A stretch of 64,000 bases of DNA from Streptomyces viridiviolaceus (GCF_014650995.1 NZ_BMWA01000001.1:310001-374000); one strand, 5' to 3'. Positions 21,936 to 31,843 are shown, numbered from the stretch's first letter. Numbers and translations are program-made. Notes: generated from the sequence alone by a model not told the origin.

Positions 21936-23726
21936 TCATCCTCCGGTCACCGGCAACCGGAGCACCCCGGTGTCCCCGGGGGCGCTGACCACGGTCACCG
22001 GTTTGATCCCGCGGTTGCCGAGGTACGCCCCGTCGCTCGCCGCGATCACGAACCGCAGCCGGTGCCCCTCCTCGTAGCGGTGCACGATCCCGGGCAGGGT
22101 GACGGTGAACGGTTTCGTGACGTCGGGGACACGGACCGGCGCGACGAGCCGGTGCACCAGCGTCTGCCTGCCGTCGGGGGCGACGTCGTACAGCTTGGCG
22201 AAGAGCACCAGCTTGTCGGCGGCGTCGCCGGAGTCCTGGGTCCGCTCGGCCGCCGGTGAGACGACCTTCAGCGTGGCCCGGGGCGCGCCGACCACGTCGA
22301 GGTCGCTCTCCAGCGGGTCACTGGTCCAGGCCAGGTAGGTGCCCTTGGTGTCGTACGGCGCCGGGTCCGGCAGTCCGAGGATGCCGGCGAGGGAGCTCTC
22401 GGAGTGGCTGGTGGGGACCGGCCAGTTGGTGTAGGTGCGGCTGCCGCGGGCCACCTCGGCGCGGTCGTCGACGAGTTCGCCGTCGCCGGACAGGTACAGG
22501 TCGTGGCCGGCCGCGGGGAGGCGGTCGGCGGTGGCGTAGGTGGCTTGCGGGTCGGTGATCCAGTCGCGGTGGTAGGCGAAGGCCGGGCCGGTGTCGACGT
22601 CCTTCTTGTGGAGGTGGCGGTCGAACCAGGCGAGGATGCGCCTGCCGACGTAGGCGCTCTCCAGGTTGCCCTGGGCGAGGTTCAGTTCGCCGGACGCCGG
22701 GTCGGTGAGGCCGCCGCTGTGGCCCCAGGACTGCCAGATCATCTTGGTGGGGGTGCCCCGGGCCCGGAGCGCCTTGTACGTCGCGGTCGCCTCGTTGAGG
22801 TTGAAGAGGGTGTCGGCCTGGCCCTGCACCAGCAGGGTCGGCGCCTCGACGCGGTTCAGGTACGACACCGGGGAGACGCCGCGCGCGTAGTCGAGCAGGT
22901 CGGCGGTCCGGTCCGCCGGGTAGCGGCCGGAGTTGAGCGTGCGGACGGTCTGGCACGCCCGGCTGACGAAGTGCAGGCAGTCGATGGTGTTGATGCGGGA
23001 CGGGTCGAGGCTCGGCGCGAGCAGCGGCTGGCCCTCGCCGATGAGGTAGAAGCCGTTGGTCCACTGCCATTTGAAGGCACCGGGGACGTCGGCGGCGCCG
23101 ACGGTGTTGTTCGGGGCGAGGGAGTAGGCCAGGTCGTTCCAGGTGATCATGGGCACGAGCGCGTCGACGCGGTGGTCGACGGCGGCCGTGGCCAGCTGGA
23201 CGGCGCCCCCGTAGGACCCTCCGATCATGCCGACGCGCGGGTCGCCCGCCCGGTCGAGGGTGACGAAGTCGGCGGTGGTGCCGTCGTCGGCGGCCCGTTT
23301 GCCGCCGAGGAAGTCGATCAGCTGGGAGGCGGCGGCTCCGTCGACGCCGGGGTCGTCGAGGGAGATCAGGCAGCCGGACCTGCCGAACCCGAGCCCCGAG
23401 TAGGCCAGCGAGACGTAGCCGCGCTGGGCGAAGGCCCTGCCGATGGCGTCGGTCCGGCCGTCGGACTTGCTGCCGCCGAAGCCGTTGGTGGTGAGCACGG
23501 CGGGGGCCGGGCGGCTTGCGTCCACGCCCGCCGGCCGGTACAGGTCGGCGTCGATCGTGCAGGTGCGCTCGCCCGCGCGGACCGTGAGCTTCAGCGGCGT
23601 GACGGTGTACTGGCCGGCCGCGGCGGCGGGGGTGGTGAGGCCGAGGGGGACGGTGAGGGCGGCGCCGAGGGTGAGCGCACAGGCGGCGCGGGATCTGCGG
23701 AGACGGCGGTGGGCACGACGGGGCAC
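21936..23726 (-). CDS. Secreted S15/CocE-family alpha/beta hydrolase
   Basis: Encodes 596 residues. It has an N-terminal signal peptide (basic RRAHRRLRRSR, hydrophobic core, cleavage near TPAAAA), then an alpha/beta hydrolase of the X-Pro dipeptidyl-peptidase/CocE type: nucleophile elbow MIGGSYGGAVQLA, LVQGQADTLFNLNEA (acid) and SWGHSGG (histidine). A C-terminal jelly-roll domain (EGHRLRFVIAASD) completes the family architecture. It probably releases dipeptides or cleaves esters outside the cell. The GTG at 23726 follows GTGTGGAGGTCTCT. An operator-like palindrome lies 44 bases upstream of the start. Confidence 0.88.
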   Translation of the reverse strand: MPRRAHRRLRRSRAACALTLGAALTVPLGLTTPAAAAGQYTVTPLKLTVRAGERTCTIDADLYRPAGVDASRPAPAVLTTNGFGGSKSDGRTDAIGRAFAQRGYVSLAYSGLGFGRSGCLISLDDPGVDGAAASQLIDFLGGKRAADDGTTADFVTLDRAGDPRVGMIGGSYGGAVQLATAAVDHRVDALVPMITWNDLAYSLAPNNTVGAADVPGAFKWQWTNGFYLIGEGQPLLAPSLDPSRINTIDCLHFVSRACQTVRTLNSGRYPADRTADLLDYARGVSPVSYLNRVEAPTLLVQGQADTLFNLNEATATYKALRARGTPTKMIWQSWGHSGGLTDPASGELNLAQGNLESAYVGRRILAWFDRHLHKKDVDTGPAFAYHRDWITDPQATYATADRLPAAGHDLYLSGDGELVDDRAEVARGSRTYTNWPVPTSHSESSLAGILGLPDPAPYDTKGTYLAWTSDPLESDLDVVGAPRATLKVVSPAAERTQDSGDAADKLVLFAKLYDVAPDGRQTLVHRLVAPVRVPDVTKPFTVTLPGIVHRYEEGHRLRFVIAASDGAYLGNRGIKPVTVVSAPGDTGVLRLPVTGG

Positions 23727-23769
23727 AGAGACCTCCACACTGAGGACTACCTGAGGACAACCCGACTTA

Positions 23770-23791
23770 CCGGCCAGTAGGTACTGGCCGG
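23770..23791. promoter_or_regulatory. 22-bp palindrome, CCGGCCAGTA-n2-TACTGGCCGG
   Basis: Two perfect 10-base arms flank a GG centre, 44 bases upstream of the secreted hydrolase start. The form resembles a TetR-family operator. A second palindrome, TGACACGTGTCA, lies at 23803-23814 in the same 142-base gene-free gap. No regulator gene is adjacent. Confidence 0.55.
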
Positions 23792-23868
23792 ATGTCATCG
23801 TGTGACACGTGTCAGGCGTGGGTCAATCACCGTGACGGGTGTTTGACGGACGGTCAGCGAAAAGGGCG

Positions 23869-24792
23869 TCAGCGCAGCGCCGGTTGGTCCAGCGTCAGCG
23901 TGCCCGCGCCGGCGTCCAGTTCCGCCGTGACCCCGAAGGGTATGGTCAGCGCGCCCTCGCAATGCCCGAAGCCGAAGTCCTCGACGACCGGCACACCGAG
24001 GCCGCCCAGCCGGTCGACGAGCAGCGGGCGCACGCGCTCGTACGGCTCGCACTCCTCCCAGGACCCGAGCAGCACCCCGCGGACCCCGTCCAGCCAGCCG
24101 GCCCGAAGCAGTTGGGTCACGGAGCGGTCCAGCCGGTAGGTCTCCTCCCCCACGTCCTCCAGGCACAGCAGCCCGCCGCGCGCGCAGTGGCGGGCGCGCG
24201 GAGTGCCCAGCTCGGCGGCGAGCAGGGTCAGGCAGCCGCCGAGCGTGACGCCCCGCGCCCGGCCCGGGACCAGGGGCGTGCCGCCGGAGACGATCGTGCG
24301 GACGGTCTCCGGGACGAACAGCGTGGCCTTGAGGTGGTCCTGCGCCCGGGCGTTCTTGATGAAGTCGGCCCCGGCCGCCATCGGCCCGTGCAGGGTCACC
24401 AGGCCCAGCCTCGTCGCGAACGCCTCGTGCAGCGCCGTGACGTCGCTGAAGCCGACGAACACCTTCGGGCCGGCCGCGCGCATCGCCTCCCAGTCGAGCA
24501 GGTCGGCCATGCGCTGGGCGCCGTACCCGCCGCGGGCGCACAGCACGGCGTCCACGGACGGGTCGCACCAGGCACCCTGGAGATCGGCGGCCCGGTCGGC
24601 GTCCGCGCCCGCGAGGTAGTCGAACGTGCTGTGCCGGTCCAGCACGTGGGGGGCCACGACCGGGTCGAGGTCCCAGCCGCGCAGCACGTCCAGCCCGGCC
24701 TGCAGCCGCTCCTCGGGCACCGGCCCGCTGGGCGCGACGACGGCCACGCGGGCGCCGGGAGCCAGTCGGTGCGGCCGCAGCAGGGACTTCAC
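23869..24792 (-). CDS. LD-carboxypeptidase (MccF/LdcA, peptidase S66)
   Basis: Encodes 307 residues: N-terminal RVAVVAPSGPVPEERLQAGLDVL, CARGGYGAQRMADLLDW, the nucleophile region FVGFSDVTALHEAF with HGPMAA, and the C-terminal catalytic Glu/His region (GLLCLEDVGEETYRLDR; EDFGFGHCEGALTIPFG). S66 enzymes cut between L- and D-amino acids in muropeptides or inactivate peptide-nucleotide toxins. The GTG at 24792 overlaps the upstream S9 stop by 4 bases (GTGA), so the two are probably co-translated. Confidence 0.9.
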   Translation of the reverse strand: MKSLLRPHRLAPGARVAVVAPSGPVPEERLQAGLDVLRGWDLDPVVAPHVLDRHSTFDYLAGADADRAADLQGAWCDPSVDAVLCARGGYGAQRMADLLDWEAMRAAGPKVFVGFSDVTALHEAFATRLGLVTLHGPMAAGADFIKNARAQDHLKATLFVPETVRTIVSGGTPLVPGRARGVTLGGCLTLLAAELGTPRARHCARGGLLCLEDVGEETYRLDRSVTQLLRAGWLDGVRGVLLGSWEECEPYERVRPLLVDRLGGLGVPVVEDFGFGHCEGALTIPFGVTAELDAGAGTLTLDQPALR

Positions 24793-26741
24793 TTCGTCAG
24801 CTCCAGGTTCGGGACGCCGGGCACGTTCAGCCCGAACACCTGTGCGTAGAGGGACAGTTCGGCCTCCAGGGCACGCACCATGGTCTCGGCACGTCGGAAC
24901 CCGTGACCCTCGCCCTCGAAGGCGATGTACGCGTGCGGCACGCCCCTGCCCGCCATGCGGGCGAGGAACCGCTCGCACTGCACGGGCGGGCAGATGACGT
25001 CGTCCAGGCCCTGGAGCAGCAGGAAGGGCACGGTCACCCGGTCGGCGTGCTCGGTGGGCGACCGCTCCGCGTACCGGCCGGGCACGTCGGCGTACGGCCC
25101 GATCAGGGTCTCCAGGTACCGCGACTCGAAGTCGTGGGTCTCCCCCGTGCCCCAGCCGGTCAGGTCGAGGATCGGGTAGATGACCGTGCCGCAGGCGTAG
25201 ACGTCGGTCGTGGCCAGCGACGCGGCCGCGGTCCAGCCGCCCGCGCTGCCGCCCCGTACGGCGAGCCTGCCCCGGTCGGCGGTGCCTTCGTCCGCGAGGG
25301 CGAGGGCGACGGCCGCGCAGTCCTCGACGTCGACCACCCCCCACTGTTCGCGCAGCCGGTTGCGGTACTCCCGGCCGTGCCCGGTGGAGCCGCCGTAGTT
25401 GACCTCCGCGACGCCGATGCCGCGCGAGGTGAAGTAGGCGATCTCCAGGTCCAGCACCAGGGGCGACCGGCTGGTGGGTCCGCCGTGCGCCCAGACGACG
25501 TACGGCGGCAGTTCGTCACCGGGGGCGGTGCAGTCCGGGTGGTGCGGCGGGTAGACGTGGGCGTGGATCTCACGGCCGTCGGGGCCGGTGAAGGTGCGGA
25601 TCCGCGGGCGGGGGTAGTAGGCGGGGTCGACGGCGTCCTCGTGCGGGGCGCCGATCACCCGTGCGCGGCCGGTGGCGGCGTCCAGCTCCACCACCTCGTA
25701 GGCGCTGCGCGGGCCGGCCCCGACGGCCACCACCCGCTCGCCGTGCGCCGCCAGGGTGGGCGCGAACTCGGTCCAGGGGCCGGCCGCGTCGACGACCTCG
25801 CCGGTCTCGGGGTCCAGTATCCCGAGACCGGCGGCGCCGCGGCCGTGCAGGACGGCGATCAGGCCGCTGTCCAGCGGCGCGAACCAGCGCAGGCCGAGCT
25901 TCCACAACGGCCCGCCGAACTCCTCCTGACGGGGGCACAGCGCACTGCCGTCGCGGTAGAGGTTCCACCAGCCCGTGCGGTCGGAGGCGTACAGCAGGGC
26001 ACCGTCCGGGGCCCAGTCGACCTGGGCGATCGACTCCTGCGGCCCGCCCGCGACGGTCCGTGCCTCCTGGAAGGCGCCGTCGGGGCCGATCCCGGCGACG
26101 AGCAGCTCGGTGCCGTCCCAGGGCATGCGCGGGTGGTCCCAGGCGAGCCAGGCCGCGTGCCGCCCGTCCGGTGAGACGCGGGGGCCGGTGACGAACCGGT
26201 GCCGGTCGTCGGTGAGTTCGCGCACCGCGTCCCGGTCGTCGGCGGCCGAGCCGTCCAGCGGCACCGCCGCAAGGACCCGGCGCACGTCGGTGGGGCCGTC
26301 GCCGGTGAACTCCTCCAGGACGCACCACACCTCGCCGCGTTCGGGGCGCGGCTGCGGCTCCGCCCAGCGCAGCCCGCCGCCCACCGGGGAGACGGGGGTC
26401 AGCGGTTGCGGTTCGCCGCCCGGCCGGTACGCGTAGAGCCGCTGGTCGGCGAAGTTCACGAAGAGCACCAGCGGGCCGGTGCCGGTCATGAGCACGGCCC
26501 AGGGCCGGCCGCCGTACTCGATGACGCGGCTGCGCACGTTCCACGGCGGGGGCAGCACCGGCTCCTCCCTGCCGTCGGGGTGCCGCCGCACCAGGGTGCG
26601 CCGCCCGCCCTCGGTGGGCCGGGGCGCGGTCCACCACACCTCGTCGCCGACGAAGCCCACGTCCTCGGGGCGGCCGTCGTGCGCGGCGGCGAGCGCCGCG
26701 TCGACGGGCGAGGGCCACGATCCGTACGCCAGGGTCCGCAC
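24789..26741 (-). CDS. S9 prolyl-oligopeptidase-family peptidase
   Basis: Encodes 650 residues: an N-terminal beta-propeller (repeated WAPDGALLYASDRTGWWNLY-type strands) and a C-terminal alpha/beta hydrolase with nucleophile AVRGGSAGGWTAAA, LLLQGLDDVICPP (acid) and EGEGHGFRRAE (histidine). It cleaves peptides after proline or similar residues in the cytoplasm, since no signal peptide is seen. I use the GTG at 26741, spaced behind GGGGGAG; a GTG at 26753 is an alternative. It forms a tight run with the S66, M20 and M55 genes. Confidence 0.9.
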   Translation of the reverse strand: MRTLAYGSWPSPVDAALAAAHDGRPEDVGFVGDEVWWTAPRPTEGGRRTLVRRHPDGREEPVLPPPWNVRSRVIEYGGRPWAVLMTGTGPLVLFVNFADQRLYAYRPGGEPQPLTPVSPVGGGLRWAEPQPRPERGEVWCVLEEFTGDGPTDVRRVLAAVPLDGSAADDRDAVRELTDDRHRFVTGPRVSPDGRHAAWLAWDHPRMPWDGTELLVAGIGPDGAFQEARTVAGGPQESIAQVDWAPDGALLYASDRTGWWNLYRDGSALCPRQEEFGGPLWKLGLRWFAPLDSGLIAVLHGRGAAGLGILDPETGEVVDAAGPWTEFAPTLAAHGERVVAVGAGPRSAYEVVELDAATGRARVIGAPHEDAVDPAYYPRPRIRTFTGPDGREIHAHVYPPHHPDCTAPGDELPPYVVWAHGGPTSRSPLVLDLEIAYFTSRGIGVAEVNYGGSTGHGREYRNRLREQWGVVDVEDCAAVALALADEGTADRGRLAVRGGSAGGWTAAASLATTDVYACGTVIYPILDLTGWGTGETHDFESRYLETLIGPYADVPGRYAERSPTEHADRVTVPFLLLQGLDDVICPPVQCERFLARMAGRGVPHAYIAFEGEGHGFRRAETMVRALEAELSLYAQVFGLNVPGVPNLELTK

Positions 26742-26757
26742 TGTCTCCCCCACTCCT

Positions 26758-28080
26758 CTAGGCCGTGCGCAGGAACCGGTCGAGGACGCGCACCCCGAAG
26801 TGCAGCGCCTCGACGGGGACGCGTTCGTCGACGCCGTGGAAGAGGGCCTGGTAGTCGAAGCCCTCCGGCAGCTTCAGCGGCGCGAAGCCGTAGCCGGTGA
26901 TGCCGAGCCGCGAGAACTGCTTGGCGTCCGTGCCGCCGGACATGCAGTACGGCACCACGTGCCCCTCCGGGGCGAACTCCTCGACGGCGGCACGCATCCG
27001 GGCGTACGTCGGCGAGTCCACCGGCGCCTGGAGGGCGACCTCGCGGTGCTCGAACTCCCAGTGCACGTCCGGCCCGGTGAGCCGGTCGAGGGTGCCGCGG
27101 AACTCCTCCTCGGTGCCCGGCAGGAAGCGCCCGTCCACGTGGGCGACGGCCTCGCCCGGAATGACGTTGATCTTGTAGCCGGCGTCCAGCATCGTCGGGT
27201 TGGCGCTGTTGCGGACGGTGGCCTCGACGAGCTTCGCGGCGGGGCCGAGCTTGTCGAGCAGCGCGTCGACGTCGCGCAGGTCGGTGTCGATGCCGTACAC
27301 GGCGGCGAGTTCGGTGAGGGCCGCCCGCACGGTCGGGGTCAGCCGCAGCGGCCACTGGTGGTCGCCGATCCGGGTGATGGCGGCGGCGAGCCGCGTGACC
27401 GCGTTCTCCCGGTTCACCTTGGAGCCGTGCCCGGCCCGCCCGCGCGCGGTGAGCCTGAGCCAGCCGGTGCCGCGCTCGCCGGCGGCGATCGGGTAGATCT
27501 GCCGGCCGCCGCCGTCGTGGAAGGTGAACGCCCCCGACTCGCTGACGCCCTCGGTGCAGCCCTCGAACAGCGCGGCGTGCCGGTCGGCGAGGAAGCCGGA
27601 GCCGTCCTCGGCGCTGGCCTCCTCGTCCGCGGTGAACGCGATCACCACGTCCCGGCGGGGCCGTACGCCCCCTCGGGCCCAGGCGCGCACGACCGCGAGG
27701 ATCATCGCGTCCATGTTCTTCATGTCGACCGCGCCGCGGCCCCAGACGACGCCGTCGCGGACCTCCCCGGAGAACGGGTGCACGCTCCAGTCGGCGGCCT
27801 CGGCGGGCACCACGTCGAGGTGACCGTGCACCAGCAGCGCGTCGGCGGACGGGTCGGTGCCCGCGATGCGGGCGACGACGTTGGTCCGGCCCTCGGTGCG
27901 CTCCAGCAGCGTGGGCTCGCATCCGGCCTCCGCGAGCAGCGCGGCGGCGTACTCGGCGGCCGGGCGTTCCCGGCAGTCACCGCCGCCGCGGTTCGTGGTG
28001 TCGATGCGGATGAGGTCGGAGGTGAACCGGACGACCTCCTCCAGCGCCTGCGCGTCCGTGCTCCCGGGCTGCTCAGCCAT
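26758..28080 (-). CDS. M20 family metallopeptidase
   Basis: Encodes 440 residues of the M20/ArgE/DapE family: LLVHGHLDVVPAE (metal ligands His and Asp), WGRGAVDMKNMDA, FTADEEASAEDG (catalytic Glu pair), a dimerisation domain around LRLTARGRAGHGSKVN, and the C-terminal CMSGGTDAKQFSRLG and LFHGVDERVPVEALHFG (last metal His). It probably releases the N-terminal residue from dipeptides or N-acyl amino acids. Its start overlaps the M55 gene stop by 8 bases. Confidence 0.9.
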   Translation of the reverse strand: MAEQPGSTDAQALEEVVRFTSDLIRIDTTNRGGGDCRERPAAEYAAALLAEAGCEPTLLERTEGRTNVVARIAGTDPSADALLVHGHLDVVPAEAADWSVHPFSGEVRDGVVWGRGAVDMKNMDAMILAVVRAWARGGVRPRRDVVIAFTADEEASAEDGSGFLADRHAALFEGCTEGVSESGAFTFHDGGGRQIYPIAAGERGTGWLRLTARGRAGHGSKVNRENAVTRLAAAITRIGDHQWPLRLTPTVRAALTELAAVYGIDTDLRDVDALLDKLGPAAKLVEATVRNSANPTMLDAGYKINVIPGEAVAHVDGRFLPGTEEEFRGTLDRLTGPDVHWEFEHREVALQAPVDSPTYARMRAAVEEFAPEGHVVPYCMSGGTDAKQFSRLGITGYGFAPLKLPEGFDYQALFHGVDERVPVEALHFGVRVLDRFLRTA

Positions 28081-28906
28081 ACTGCTCCTCCACCGCGGCC
28101 GAGGCGATCGTGGTGACCGCCTTGAAGGTACGGATCGCCTCGAACATGGTCTCGTGGGTGTACGCCACTTTCCGCTCGCCGATGCGGGCGACACCCGGCA
28201 CGACGGTGGAGGCCGCCGCCAGGTGCTCGGCGTCGAACTCCACCGCGACGGTGAACGGTCCGCCGCTCACCGGCTCCTGACGCACCGCGAGTGCCGCGGC
28301 CTCCTTGGCCGCCGCCCGGATGTCGGAGGCGGTCCTCGCCGGTGTCCGGCACACCGCGGCGTACCGCGAGACATGGTCCTTGACCGCGACCTTCAGCGCC
28401 TCGGGCGCGTAGCCGAGCGCGTCCTCGCAGGCCACGTCGTCGCCGGTGACCAGCACGACCGGCACCCCGTACTCGGCGACGACGTGCGCGTTGAGCAGCC
28501 CCTCGCTGGCCCGTACGTCGTTCAGCCAGACACCCGTGATCTGGTTGGCGAGGTAGGTGTGCGCGAGGACGCCCTCCATGCCGGCCCCCGCGTGGTAGCC
28601 GATGAAGGCGATGCCGTCGACGTCCCCGTGCTGCACGCCCTCCACCATGGACAGCGCCTTGTGCCGTCCGGTGAGCATCTGCGCCCGCTCGTCGAGCCGC
28701 TCCAGCAGCAGGTTCCGCATGGTCCAATGGGCCTCGTTGACGAGCACCTCGTCGGCGCCGCCGTCGAAGAAGCCCAGCACCGCGGCGTTGACGTCCGAGG
28801 TGAACATCGACCGGCAGCGCTCCCACTGCGGCGTCCCCGGCAACACGTCGGCCGGCCAGGTGACACCGGTGGCGCCTTCCATGTCGGCGCTGATGAGGAT
28901 CTTCAT
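28073..28906 (-). CDS. dppA: M55 D-aminopeptidase (DppA-like)
   Basis: Encodes 277 residues: the metal-binding start KILISADMEGATGVTWPAD, DEVLVNEAHWTMRNLL, AFIGYHAGAGMEGVLAHTY, VLVTGDDVACEDA and VKDHVSRYAAVCRTPA. This is the DppA family of zinc D-aminopeptidases, which act on D-Ala-containing peptides. With the S66, S9 and M20 genes it forms a four-gene peptide-recycling set. It is the last gene before the anthracycline cluster. Confidence 0.9.
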   Translation of the reverse strand: MKILISADMEGATGVTWPADVLPGTPQWERCRSMFTSDVNAAVLGFFDGGADEVLVNEAHWTMRNLLLERLDERAQMLTGRHKALSMVEGVQHGDVDGIAFIGYHAGAGMEGVLAHTYLANQITGVWLNDVRASEGLLNAHVVAEYGVPVVLVTGDDVACEDALGYAPEALKVAVKDHVSRYAAVCRTPARTASDIRAAAKEAAALAVRQEPVSGGPFTVAVEFDAEHLAAASTVVPGVARIGERKVAYTHETMFEAIRTFKAVTTIASAAVEEQYG

Positions 28907-28999
28907 AGGGCGTCACGTTACGCGTCGGCGCGGTACGCGGCCAGGACGAGGACGCAGCCGGTCGCGCGCCCGGAGGACGGGACCGGGGAACGGCCCGTG

Positions 29000-29030
29000 G
29001 GCCGGCCCGCCGCAGGAGGGCGGACCGGCC
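29000..29030. terminator. Hairpin after drrC
   Basis: GGCCGGCCCGCC and GGCGGACCGGCC pair with one mismatch across a 7-base loop, 10 bases beyond the drrC stop. It marks the left limit of the anthracycline cluster. The rest of the gap 28907-29039 shows nothing else. Confidence 0.65.
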
Positions 29031-29039
29031 GGCGGGACG

Positions 29040-31325
29040 CTATCGGCCGAGCATGATGCGCAGGTGCTCGCCGGTGTGGGAGTTCCGTGCCCGCGCGAGG
29101 TCGGCCGGGGTACCGGTGAACACGATCTCGCCGCCGTGGTTGCCGCCCTCGGGCCCGAGGTCGACGACCCAGTCCGCCTGGGAGATCACGGCCAGGTCGT
29201 GCTCGATGACCACCACGGTGTTGCCCCGGTCGACGATCCGGTTCAGCAGGCCGACGAGGTTGTCGATGTCGGACAGGTGCAGGCCCGTGGTGGGCTCGTC
29301 GAGGATGTAGACGGTGCCCGAGCCGGCGAGCCGGTCGGCGAGCTTGAGCCGCTGCCGTTCGCCGCCGGAGAGGGTGGCGAGCGACTGGCCGAGGCCGAGG
29401 TAGCCGATGCCGGTCTCGATGAGCGCCCCGGCCTTGGTGCGCAGCGGTCCGTAGGGGAAGTAGCCCGCGGCCTCCTCGGCGGACATCTCCAGCACGTCCG
29501 CGATGTTCTTGCCGCCCACCCGGTGCTGGAGCACCGTTTCCTTGAAGCGGCGGCCCTCGCAGACCTCGCAGTGCGTGGTGACCGGGTCCATGTAGGCGAC
29601 CTCGGTGATGAGCAGGCCGCGGCCCTCGCACTCGTCGCAGGCGCCCTTGGAGTTGAAGCTGAACAGGCTGGGGTCCTCGCCGCTCGCCTTGGCGAAGAGC
29701 TTGCGGATCGGGTCCATCAGCTTCAGGTAGCTGGCGGGGGTGGAGCGCGAGGAGCGCGGGATGGGCGACTGGTCGACGAAGACGGCACCGGGGTGCCGGC
29801 TGCGCAGGGCGTGGGCGATCAGGGAGCTCTTGCCGGCGCCGGCGACGCCGGTGACGGCGGTCAGGACGCCGACCGGGATCTCGGTGGAGACGTCCTTCAG
29901 GTTGTGCACCGTCGCGTTCCGGATCGGCAGCGTCCGCTCGAACGGGCGTGGGTTCTCCTTGATCCCGCCGGTGCGCCGCAGACCTTGCCCGGTGAGGGTG
30001 TCGGCCGCGCGGAGTTCGTCGTAGCCGCCCTCGAAGACGATCGTGCCGCCGTGCACACCGGCCCGCGGGCCGATCTCGACGACGTGGTCGGCGACGGCCA
30101 TGACGTCGGGGTCGTGCTCGACGACGAGGACGGTGTTGCCCTTGTCGCGCAGCGCGCGCAGGAGGTCGTTGAGCCGGCTGACGTCCCGGGGGTGCAGGCC
30201 GACGCTGGGCTCGTCGAAGATGTAGGTCAGGCCGGTCAGTTCGCTGCCGAGGTGGTTGACGAGCTTGAGCCGCTGGCCCTCGCCGCCGGAGAGGGAGGAG
30301 GTCGACCGGTCGAGTGTGAGGTAGCCGAGTCCGATGGCCTCGATCTGCTCCAGGGTCTCGCGGATGGTGGTGACGAGCGGGGTGTCGAGCCGTTCCTGGA
30401 GCGCTGTGACGACCGAGATGAGGTCGCTGACCTGCAACTGGCACCAGTCGGCGATGTTGCGGCCGTCGATCCTCGTGGCGAGCGCCTTCTGGTTGAGGCG
30501 GGCGCCCTCGCAGGTGGGGCAGACGCCCTCGGTGAAGAACTCGGCCGCCTTGTCGCGGGCCGCCTTGCTCATGCCGGCCGAGTCCCGCTTGAGGTGGCGG
30601 CGCACGAAGCTGTCCACCAGGCCCTCGTACTTCAGCGCCAGGACGTTCCCGTTGGGGTAGGTCACCTCCACGGTCCCCGTGCTGCCGTGCAGCAGGGTGT
30701 GCATCTCCTCGGGCGTGTAGTCGGCGAGCCTCTTGTCGGCGTCGAGGTGTGCGTAGTTGGCGTAGAACTGCCAGTTGGCGCTGCCCACCGTGTAGCCGGG
30801 CAGGAGGATGGCTCCCTCGGCGATGGACTTGTCGGGGTCGGTCATCAGCTCGGGGCAGGGCCGCCGGGCCCGGCCGAGGCCCTCGCACTCCGGGCACATG
30901 CCCTTGGGGTCGTTGAAGGAGTAGAGCCAGGTCTGCCCGAGTCCGTCGTTGCCGTGGTTGGCGAAGAGCACGCGCATCACGGTGTAGACGTCGGTGACCG
31001 TGCCGACGGTGGAGCGGGCGTTGCCGCCGAGGGGGCGCTGGTCGACGACCACCGGCGTGGTCAGCCGGGTGACGGCGTCCACGTGCGGCCGTTCGAACTT
31101 GGGCAGGTCGTGCCGGATGTTCCAGGGGAAGGTGGCGTTGAGCTGCCGCTGCGCCTCCACGGCGACGGTGTCGAACACCAGGGAGGACTTCCCGGATCCG
31201 GAGACGCCCACGAAGACCGTGATCCGGTTCTTGGGAATGACGAGGGAGACGTCCTTGAGGTTGTTCTCTCGGGCGCCGACGACATGGATGCCGTCGTCGA
31301 TGACGCTGGCCGGCGTCTGGTTCAC
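29040..31325 (-). CDS. drrC: UvrA-like anthracycline resistance protein DrrC
   Basis: Encodes 761 residues, shorter than a housekeeping UvrA (about 950). It has two ABC ATPase modules ([50 protein letters not shown]) and the UvrA zinc-finger-like cysteine pairs (CPECEG, CPTCEG, CDECEG, CEVCEG). This is the DrrC type of Streptomyces peucetius, a DNA-binding ATPase that protects DNA from intercalated anthracycline. The gene lies 35 bases after the peroxidase gene and belongs to the resistance block. Start ATG at 31325. Confidence 0.93.
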   Translation of the reverse strand: MNQTPASVIDDGIHVVGARENNLKDVSLVIPKNRITVFVGVSGSGKSSLVFDTVAVEAQRQLNATFPWNIRHDLPKFERPHVDAVTRLTTPVVVDQRPLGGNARSTVGTVTDVYTVMRVLFANHGNDGLGQTWLYSFNDPKGMCPECEGLGRARRPCPELMTDPDKSIAEGAILLPGYTVGSANWQFYANYAHLDADKRLADYTPEEMHTLLHGSTGTVEVTYPNGNVLALKYEGLVDSFVRRHLKRDSAGMSKAARDKAAEFFTEGVCPTCEGARLNQKALATRIDGRNIADWCQLQVSDLISVVTALQERLDTPLVTTIRETLEQIEAIGLGYLTLDRSTSSLSGGEGQRLKLVNHLGSELTGLTYIFDEPSVGLHPRDVSRLNDLLRALRDKGNTVLVVEHDPDVMAVADHVVEIGPRAGVHGGTIVFEGGYDELRAADTLTGQGLRRTGGIKENPRPFERTLPIRNATVHNLKDVSTEIPVGVLTAVTGVAGAGKSSLIAHALRSRHPGAVFVDQSPIPRSSRSTPASYLKLMDPIRKLFAKASGEDPSLFSFNSKGACDECEGRGLLITEVAYMDPVTTHCEVCEGRRFKETVLQHRVGGKNIADVLEMSAEEAAGYFPYGPLRTKAGALIETGIGYLGLGQSLATLSGGERQRLKLADRLAGSGTVYILDEPTTGLHLSDIDNLVGLLNRIVDRGNTVVVIEHDLAVISQADWVVDLGPEGGNHGGEIVFTGTPADLARARNSHTGEHLRIMLGR

Positions 31326-31360
31326 AGATCATCCTCTCTGCATTGCTCGACTCGTTGGGC

Positions 31361-31843
31361 TCACCCGAGCCGCGCGCGGACGGTGCGCAGCAGTTCCGGG
31401 TCCTCGGGATCGACTTGGGGGCCGAAGCGCGCCACGGGTTCGCCTGCGGACGACACGAGGAACTTCTCGAAGTTCCAGCGCACGTCGCCGGTGTGGCCGT
31501 CGGCGTCGGCGAAGGGGGTCAGTGCCGCGTAGAGGGGGTGTCGGTCCGCGCCGTTGACGGCGATCTTCTCCGTGAGCGGGAAGGAGATCCGCCGCGCGGA
31601 GCAGAACCCGGCGATCTCCTCGGGGGTGCCCGGCTCCTGCTCGCCGAACTGGTTGCAGGGCACGCCGAGGACGACGAGGCCGTCCTCACGGTGCTGCCGG
31701 GCGAGCCGGTCGAGCCCTTCGTACTGGCCGGCGAGGGCGCACTGCGAGGCGACGTTGACGATGAGAAGGGTCCGTCCGCGGTGCCGGGCGAGGGCACCGG
31801 GGCGGCCGTCGAGTTCCGCGAGGGCGATGTCGAAGACGGTCAT
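31361..31843 (-). CDS. Glutathione peroxidase-like thiol peroxidase
   Basis: Encodes 160 residues of the GPx fold: TLLIVNVASQCALAGQYEGL with the peroxidatic Cys, GVPCNQFGEQEPGTPEEI with the Gln and the resolving-type Cys region, and VRWNFEKFLVSSAGEPVARF with the catalytic Trp-Asn pair. Actinobacterial members use thioredoxin or mycothiol systems rather than glutathione. It lies between drrB and drrC in the same direction, suggesting it protects against peroxide made by redox cycling of the anthraquinone. No ribosome site precedes the ATG. Confidence 0.9.
   Translation of the reverse strand: MTVFDIALAELDGRPGALARHRGRTLLIVNVASQCALAGQYEGLDRLARQHREDGLVVLGVPCNQFGEQEPGTPEEIAGFCSARRISFPLTEKIAVNGADRHPLYAALTPFADADGHTGDVRWNFEKFLVSSAGEPVARFGPQVDPEDPELLRTVRARLG

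Noticed and set aside
29040..31325. Housekeeping UvrA
   Set aside because: At 761 residues it is about 190 too short, and it lies with drrA/drrB; DrrC is the better call.
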